In this document: piece after piece, positions 5,736 through 10,387 of the stretch | How positions within the stretch are numbered: the stretch's first letter is position 1 | Layout of the letters: every line of letters starts with the position of its first letter | NCBI GenBank assembly: GCA_021617435.1 | Contig: JAJWCP010000049.1 | Location: 1 to 10,387 of the forward strand | Origin: Pseudomonadota bacterium | GTDB taxonomy: Bacteria > Pseudomonadota > Alphaproteobacteria > RF32 > CAG-239 | DNA length: 10,387 nt | Direction of reading: 5' to 3' | Notes under the pieces: model-generated | The model's database searches: none | Told to the model about the DNA's origin: nothing | What the model saw: only the letters and a program-made list of their open reading frames with translations | Program-made: the position numbers and the translations under genes

Positions 5736-7547
5736 ATGACCAAAATTTTTAAGTTTTTATTCGTATTTTCATTGTTAGCTTTTGCCTATCGGGCTGAGGC
5801 GAAAGTTTGTTTCTTACCGGGAGTTTTTGCCGATGACGGCTGTCTTGGCGGCACCATCTCCGGTTCTGACGATTCTTGTGCCGGTTATGACTCCAATCCA
5901 TGCCCTGCAGGGTATAAACAAGAAACCTGCACAACCAAAAACGGCACCACTAAATATAGATGCACCTGTGACCGTGACATTGTTTACACGCCTGCACAAA
6001 TGAAAGAAAAGGGCTACAAATGTACGACCCATTATGATTCTACATGCGGATGCCCTAGGGATTATACCATTTGCGACAGAGATATTTACCCACTTGCCCA
6101 AGGTGACGGCTACTGCGAAGATAAGCTTCCGAATACAAAGCCACATAAAGAATGTACCAACCCATCGGATAATAACAGCTATAAAGTTAAGGGTAGTAAA
6201 GTCTTTTATGATATGTGTGTATGTTCCAACTATCCATACAATTGTAAAAGCACCGGCTTAACACCACCTTCAAACAGCTATCTCTCATGTACTGATTCCA
6301 AAGGTAACAAACATTACTCCGCATGCGATTGCGCCAGCAATTGGAGTGAAACGCCTTGCAACCAACGCACTGACGGTTGCACTGAAGTTTCTAAAAAAAT
6401 AGATAAGCTCGGCACCAGTGACAAATGCTATTTATGCTCTTCCTATAAATGCCCCAACGCTGGGGATATTAACCTTGAAGAATATTGGTGCGACGTTCCG
6501 CAAGGATTGCAGACCGATTGCGAAAAATTAGGCTATACCAATGCTCCGAACGGCGCTTGCCCTAACGGTGAAGTCACCGTAAAATGTCCATTTAACCGCA
6601 AATATATGTATTGTTTAAGCATCTGCAATACAGCCGCCGATACCAACTGTGCGGAATGGTCCGGCACCGGCAAAGATTGCACCTGCACCACATGTAAATC
6701 AGGATATGAACTCAAAAACGGCAAATGTGAACAAAAAACAGCTTGCGCAACCGGCACATACAAAACCAAGTCCGAATGCGAAACCGCAAATCCTGACGCA
6801 TGGAAATGCACTCTTAACAGCGCCGGTTGCTATGAACCCAAAACCCTTACAAAAATTTGCCGTATCGGCACTTATCAAACCAAAGAAGAATGCGTAAACG
6901 CCGCCGGCAATGGTTTTAGGCAACTCTGCACAAAAACCAGCAACGGATGCTGGGCTCCGAAAAACCCGACAGTCAGCTGTTCAGGCTATACTTTAAGCAA
7001 ATGTCCTGCCAACGGCGTATGCTCGACTTGCCCGAGCGATAAAAGCAAGTTTAAACTTACCGGCTGTAATACAAATTACTATTTGGATACCGATAAATGC
7101 GTAAGTTGCGCAAGTGCTAAATCATCTCTTGAAAGTGAGGCTAAATTAGCGGCAAATTCATGGTTAACATGTTGCACAGCGCCTAATAGCGGCCCGACAC
7201 ACGGACCGGTGCAAGCCGTAGGCTATAGATGCGGCGATGCCATTTTGAGCAAAAAATGTCGTTCAAGCTGCACCGATTACACCTCTATCGGCTCATGGAG
7301 CGACGGTTGCTTCCGTTTGGGTAATCTGGCTCCATTAAACCCGACTATACCGGAAATGAAGAACGCTTGTCTAAATGTTTTAACCGATGTTGCCAACCGA
7401 GTTAAAAACTTCAACAACGTATGTCCTAATTATAAGATTACGGCAAGTATTAATCCATCCAGACAATGTGATTACATTAACTGCGGTGGTGAAACCACGC
7501 TCGTGTCCGGTTCCGGCACATATAAAGGCTGTAAATACGGCCTGTAA
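5736..7547 (+). CDS. Secreted cysteine-rich protein of unknown function (61 Cys in 603 residues)
   Basis: I recognise no named family. Residues 1-22 are a signal peptide (basic start, hydrophobic core, AEA before the first Cys). The remaining 581 residues hold all 61 cysteines, about one in ten, with many Thr, Asn, Ser, Lys and Gly and no later membrane helix, so it is probably exported and disulfide-rich or metal-binding. Three repeat types are visible. First, C-to-CxC modules with a central Tyr or Phe at about 65-78, 140-163 and 185-199. Second, a tandem pair of 38 and 40 residues (337-374, 375-414) with GTY-x-TK-x-EC near the start and an S-x-GC knuckle before a Pro-Lys. Third, units like growth-factor-receptor repeats: CKSGYELKNGKC (320-331) and CNTNYYLDTDKCVSC (444-458). 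The last 120 residues have fewer cysteines and may be a distinct domain. It has its own candidate promoter and ends before a strong terminator. Surface display or host interaction is only a guess. Confidence 0.85.
   Translation: MTKIFKFLFVFSLLAFAYRAEAKVCFLPGVFADDGCLGGTISGSDDSCAGYDSNPCPAGYKQETCTTKNGTTKYRCTCDRDIVYTPAQMKEKGYKCTTHYDSTCGCPRDYTICDRDIYPLAQGDGYCEDKLPNTKPHKECTNPSDNNSYKVKGSKVFYDMCVCSNYPYNCKSTGLTPPSNSYLSCTDSKGNKHYSACDCASNWSETPCNQRTDGCTEVSKKIDKLGTSDKCYLCSSYKCPNAGDINLEEYWCDVPQGLQTDCEKLGYTNAPNGACPNGEVTVKCPFNRKYMYCLSICNTAADTNCAEWSGTGKDCTCTTCKSGYELKNGKCEQKTACATGTYKTKSECETANPDAWKCTLNSAGCYEPKTLTKICRIGTYQTKEECVNAAGNGFRQLCTKTSNGCWAPKNPTVSCSGYTLSKCPANGVCSTCPSDKSKFKLTGCNTNYYLDTDKCVSCASAKSSLESEAKLAANSWLTCCTAPNSGPTHGPVQAVGYRCGDAILSKKCRSSCTDYTSIGSWSDGCFRLGNLAPLNPTIPEMKNACLNVLTDVANRVKNFNNVCPNYKITASINPSRQCDYINCGGETTLVSGSGTYKGCKYGL
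6744..6977 (+). repeat. Tandem cysteine repeat inside the secreted protein (two copies)
   Basis: Two adjacent units encode residues 337-374 and 375-414. The cysteine spacing is C-x10-C-x9-C-x6-C-x9 in the first and C-x10-C-x11-C-x6-C-x9 in the second. Shared positions are Gly-Thr-Tyr, Thr-Lys, Glu-Cys, Ser-x-Gly-Cys and Pro-Lys. The conservation is clear in protein but has diverged in DNA, so this is an old internal duplication. Confidence 0.75.
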
Positions 7548-7570
7548 AGTCAACGACTGATTTTAGGACT

Positions 7571-7604
7571 CACCCCGTGATTAAAAAAATCACGGGGTGT
7601 TTTT
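7571..7604 (+). terminator. Strong Rho-independent terminator after the cysteine-rich gene
   Basis: A perfect 12-bp stem pairs CACCCCGTGATT (7571-7582) with its complement (7588-7599) around a loop of five A, followed by a run of five T. It starts 24 bases after the stop codon at 7547. Confidence 0.93.
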
Positions 7605-7621
7605 ATATCAATAACAAAAAC

Positions 7622-7663
7622 TGCTGATATTAAAGAGCTGACTCTTTACATCGGCAATTTTTT
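7622..7663 (+). terminator. Second stem-loop with T-run; terminator or leader attenuator
   Basis: Inner stem TAAAGAG/CTCTTTA (7631-7637, 7642-7648) around a CTGA loop; after a small internal bulge, outer stem TGCTGAT/ATCGGCA (7622-7628, 7650-7656) with one G-T wobble. Six T follow at 7658-7663. It lies 18 bases past the first terminator and 46 bases before the next start codon, so it could be a backup terminator or part of the leader of the transferase gene. Confidence 0.75.
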
Positions 7664-7709
7664 GTGGCAATAATACAAAAAAATAAAACAAACTACCATT
7701 TGAAAAGCG

Positions 7710-9422
7710 ATGACTAATATTAAACTCAAAATTAAAAATCTTATTTTTCTAATCAAAAACAAATTCTTGGCTTTTACTGCATTTATTTGGAGTTTTACCA
7801 AAGTAACCACCGCTTTTTACTGCGCTATTTGCTTGTTGTTTATTTTTGAATCTTTGCGCGAATGGTCAACCTATTACATATTTTCCAACTCTTCATTATA
7901 TGGTTTAATTTTATCCGCCTTATTGGCTCTAGCTCTAATGAGTCTGCCGCAAAACAAATGGCGTCACCTGTTTTTTATTGCTATCGCCCTACCGTTATTT
8001 GCGTTTAACCTACTTGAAATTGAGCATTATATTATGTTTGGCGAGCGTGTAAGTTATGCCTCAGTTATTACCATGCTCAACACTGATCCGCGCATTGCCG
8101 CTCAGTTTGTCGGCGACAGCCTCAACCTTAAAACCTTGTTCGGAATTGTTTTGTCAGCCGCGCCGATGCTGTGCCTGTTGTTTATTGGTATTCCGTATCG
8201 CTTTTATTTATCGCTTAAACACCAAACTTCCGCCATTACTTTGTACGCAATCTTTCCTCTGGCGCTTATTTTTGTAATTATCGGCATGTTCATCTATGAT
8301 TATTACAAAGAACTTCCGCAATATGACCGCAACATTGCCGATGCTTATAACGATGTTAAAGATTTTAACGAGCGCAGCCAAAGAATGCGGCAGTTTGATT
8401 TATCAGATATAACCACCAAGCTATCTGACAAGCCGCAAGTTCATGTTATTGTTATCGGTGAAAGCGCCTACCGCCCAGAGCTCTCAATTTACGGCAACAC
8501 CGTTAAAACCACTCCGTTTGCAGATAGCATCAAAGATAAGCTTTATACTTTTACCGATGTTACCAGTCCATCAGCGCAAACAGCTATCGTGCTTGAAAAA
8601 GTGCTCACACTGGCGGAAGAAAACCGCGACCGTGAAAAAATTTGGGCAGAACCCGGCTTAATTGATTTTTATAATGCCGCCGGTTTTAAAACTTATTGGA
8701 TTTCCGCTCACTCTATGTACGGCTTGTTTGATAACTATTCTCACCTGTTGCAACGCGTTAAGCATCGGGTGTTTATCAATCAGTTCAAAAAATGGAGCGC
8801 CGGATTTTCAGAATATAAGCTTGACTCAGACCTGTTACCGGAACTTGACAAAGCATTAGCCGACAGTGCCCCTCGCAAGGTTATCTTCTTGCATTTAATG
8901 GGCTCGCACCGCTTGTATGAAGACCGTTATCCGCCCGATTATCAAAAAAACAATCCTGAATTTACATTTAATGATGAAGAAGTTGATGACCGTTACATTA
9001 CTTACGTAAAAAGCCTGCATTACACTGATTATATGTTATCTGAAATTTTCAAACGCGTATCTAAAAACAAAGATGCCGCATCATTTATTTTATACTTCTC
9101 TGACCACGCCGAGAGCGTTTCTAAATATGGTGACGGTTATCGCCATGCCGATTCCTCGCAAGACCCGCGCAGCCTTGAAATTCCGTTTATCCTGTGGCTT
9201 TCAGATACTTATAAAGCTGACAACGCTGAGTTTGTGAAAAATTTTACTGATTATCTTAACCGCCCGTATGAAACAAATTGGGCTATTCACTCCCTTTTGG
9301 AATTATCGCGTATTTCACACCCGAAAATTAATTATCAAAAGAGCATTTTTAACCCTGATTATACGCCTAAAAAACAGCGCCGGTTTGAAGAGTGGCAATT
9401 AATGCGCAGCCAGCAAATGTAA
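7710..9422 (+). CDS. Lipopolysaccharide phosphoethanolamine transferase, CptA/EptC-like
   Basis: A 570-residue inner-membrane enzyme of the alkaline-phosphatase/sulfatase superfamily. Such enzymes move phosphoethanolamine from phosphatidylethanolamine onto lipid A or core sugars on the periplasmic face. Five hydrophobic segments lie at about 32-48, 62-79, 86-104, 142-162 and 175-197, followed by a periplasmic catalytic domain. Catalytic motifs: VIGESAYRPELSIYGN (E251, metal ligand), probable nucleophile T291 in SPSAQTA with EKVLT just after (closest to the CptA pattern), LMGSHRLYEDRYP (H400), YFSDHAESV (D465, H466) and H479. Oddities: Ala replaces Gly in the usual DHGE, and the periplasmic domain has no cysteine at all, whereas EptA and MCR relatives carry several disulfides. 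The exact acceptor is unknown. Only a weak ribosome-binding site (GAAAAG) precedes the ATG, and no clear promoter is seen. The family is secure; the subfamily is moderate. Confidence 0.88.
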   Translation: MTNIKLKIKNLIFLIKNKFLAFTAFIWSFTKVTTAFYCAICLLFIFESLREWSTYYIFSNSSLYGLILSALLALALMSLPQNKWRHLFFIAIALPLFAFNLLEIEHYIMFGERVSYASVITMLNTDPRIAAQFVGDSLNLKTLFGIVLSAAPMLCLLFIGIPYRFYLSLKHQTSAITLYAIFPLALIFVIIGMFIYDYYKELPQYDRNIADAYNDVKDFNERSQRMRQFDLSDITTKLSDKPQVHVIVIGESAYRPELSIYGNTVKTTPFADSIKDKLYTFTDVTSPSAQTAIVLEKVLTLAEENRDREKIWAEPGLIDFYNAAGFKTYWISAHSMYGLFDNYSHLLQRVKHRVFINQFKKWSAGFSEYKLDSDLLPELDKALADSAPRKVIFLHLMGSHRLYEDRYPPDYQKNNPEFTFNDEEVDDRYITYVKSLHYTDYMLSEIFKRVSKNKDAASFILYFSDHAESVSKYGDGYRHADSSQDPRSLEIPFILWLSDTYKADNAEFVKNFTDYLNRPYETNWAIHSLLELSRISHPKINYQKSIFNPDYTPKKQRRFEEWQLMRSQQM

Positions 9423-9453
9423 TTTTTACCAAGAACCATTAATTTCCCTTTAT

Positions 9454-9490
9454 GGAGGGGTGGCGTCGCAACGCCGCCGGGGTGGTCTCT
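9454..9490 (+). repeat. REP-like palindrome in the convergent intergenic gap
   Basis: A stem of 8 bp (9459-9466 with 9471-9478, one G-T wobble) around a CGCA loop, bracketed by two direct copies of GGGGTGG (9457-9463 and 9479-9485). A GTGG-type tetranucleotide next to a short hairpin is typical of REP elements moved by RAYT/TnpA-REP transposases. There is no T-run on either strand, so an intrinsic terminator is less likely. Whether it is repeated in the genome cannot be seen from one copy. Confidence 0.5.
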
Positions 9491-9509
9491 TGCTCAACAA
9501 ACAAACCCC

Positions 9510-10387
9510 TCACTCTCTGCCGGTATTATTATTGCTCTTGGTGGTGGTATGGTTATGAGTTGGTTGTTGTGACTGGGTATCTTTATTATCTTCCGCCCTC
9601 AGCGTGCGCGCAATGTTTGCCGCCCTATCAAGCGCCGCATAACATCTCTTCTCGGTTTCTTCTGATAAGCCTTTCTGCTTTTTATGCTCCTGATACCCTT
9701 CCCGTATCGGCGTCATCGGACTTAATAAAACATCTTCAAGCTCAGCCGGTTCTCTGTTCTTATACTTTTCCAACTCTGAACTTGGTATATTAAAACCTAC
9801 CGGCATATACGTTATCGCTCGCCCGCTGTTCATCTTCGCATCCCGCAAAATATTTATGCGCCGCTCGCTTAACTTTACTTCTTTGGGCATACTCGCCGCT
9901 CTGAATCTCTCCGCATACCCCATCCACATTTCGTCTTCTAGCGGGATATCAAAACTTCTTGTCTTTAAATTCAGCTCCACGCCTAAATATTCATTCTTGT
10001 CAGGTATCACTATCGTTTCTATCTGATCTACAGGGTTTAGCGTAAATAACTCGCCCCGCTCAACCCCATAATCATCAAAATATTTCTGGTCTTCCGCTTT
10101 GTGAAATCTATGTACAAATCCAAACTCTTTTGCATATTGCCACGCTTTAGCAAACTTTAACGTCCCGAACACAATATTCCGCGCTTCTAAGTCGTTCCGC
10201 GGATGTGAGGCATACCGCTCTAACGCCAACTGCCGACCGGAATATATCGGCTCATTCATATCCTCAGCATTGTGTTCTTGTTTAAGCCTTGGCGTAACGT
10301 CCTCGCCATGTTTCCACGCGTATTTATTGCATCTTTCAATAAAATCTTTGCCAAACCGATACTGCAAATACTTTAACATCTCACCAT
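9510..10387 (-). CDS. Hypothetical protein, probably 5'-truncated by the window edge
   Basis: I do not recognise a family. From the first Met in the window (ATG at 10379) it would be 289 residues, but the frame stays open to base 10387 and GGTGAG abuts that ATG without a spacer, so the true start may lie outside. The protein is soluble-looking and highly charged, with no signal peptide or membrane segment. The N-terminal part is rich in Tyr, Phe and Arg with short helices; the middle has predicted strands (QIETIVIPD, YLGVELNLKTRSFDIPL); a PVGFNIPSSELEKY segment is at 193-206 and a charged helical stretch at 225-266. The last 24 residues are low-complexity Gln/Thr/His/Asn, probably a disordered tail. 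It is convergent with the transferase gene and next to the REP-like palindrome. An accessory or mobile-element protein is possible, but no motif supports it. Confidence 0.6.
   Translation of the reverse strand, partial: GEMLKYLQYRFGKDFIERCNKYAWKHGEDVTPRLKQEHNAEDMNEPIYSGRQLALERYASHPRNDLEARNIVFGTLKFAKAWQYAKEFGFVHRFHKAEDQKYFDDYGVERGELFTLNPVDQIETIVIPDKNEYLGVELNLKTRSFDIPLEDEMWMGYAERFRAASMPKEVKLSERRINILRDAKMNSGRAITYMPVGFNIPSSELEKYKNREPAELEDVLLSPMTPIREGYQEHKKQKGLSEETEKRCYAALDRAANIARTLRAEDNKDTQSQQPTHNHTTTKSNNNTGRE

Noticed and set aside
5736..7547. CRISPR or DNA-level repeat array suggested by the repetitive cysteine codons
   Set aside because: The repeats are in protein only, of uneven length and diverged in DNA; there are no equal spacers.
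9452..9793. A 113-codon rightward frame starting in the REP-like palindrome
   Set aside because: It runs antisense through the 3' end of the leftward hypothetical gene; its composition is that of the complement of the Q/T/H/N tail, with no independent signal.

Overview
The window looks like chromosome from an AT-leaning Gram-negative bacterium, most likely an alphaproteobacterium of a host-associated, Rhodospirillales-like uncultured lineage. The support is a 45-residue LptM-type lipoprotein ending in an alphaproteobacterial-style Pro/Tyr/Arg tail, a divergent TlpA-like thioredoxin beside it, a long nitronate-monooxygenase-type protein and an inner-membrane phosphoethanolamine transferase. 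The lineage is inferred from gene content; there is no rRNA or marker gene to confirm it.

Layout. Bases 1-5015 are read leftward. They hold the start of a Nudix hydrolase (cut by the window edge), a nitronate monooxygenase-like flavoprotein with its own terminator, and a compact operon. In transcription order the operon is a small lipoprotein (lptM-like, missed by long-ORF calling), a TerY-like VWA protein, a PP2C phosphatase and a membrane-anchored Hanks-type kinase. Its genes are 12 bases apart or overlap. The last three form the VWA-phosphatase-kinase triad known as TerY-P and related to E. coli YegL-YegK-YegI. Bases 5016-5106 hold two overlapping divergent promoters. Bases 5107-9422 are read rightward: a periplasmic TlpA-like thioredoxin, a secreted 603-residue protein with 61 cysteines and no family I recognise, two stacked terminators, and a CptA/EptC-like phosphoethanolamine transferase. 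A short convergent gap carries a REP-like palindrome. The last 880 bases hold a leftward gene of unknown function that probably starts beyond the window.

How the genes may work together. The triad is a phospho-signalling module: the kinase adds phosphate, the PP2C removes it and the VWA protein probably scaffolds. Its kinase sits in the membrane and is co-transcribed with an envelope lipoprotein, which suggests that it senses or controls envelope status. On the other strand, the TlpA-like oxidoreductase, the cysteine-rich exported protein and the lipopolysaccharide-modifying transferase are also envelope proteins. The region therefore reads as an envelope-biogenesis and stress neighbourhood. 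The least-described items are the cysteine-rich protein and the lipoprotein-led triad operon.
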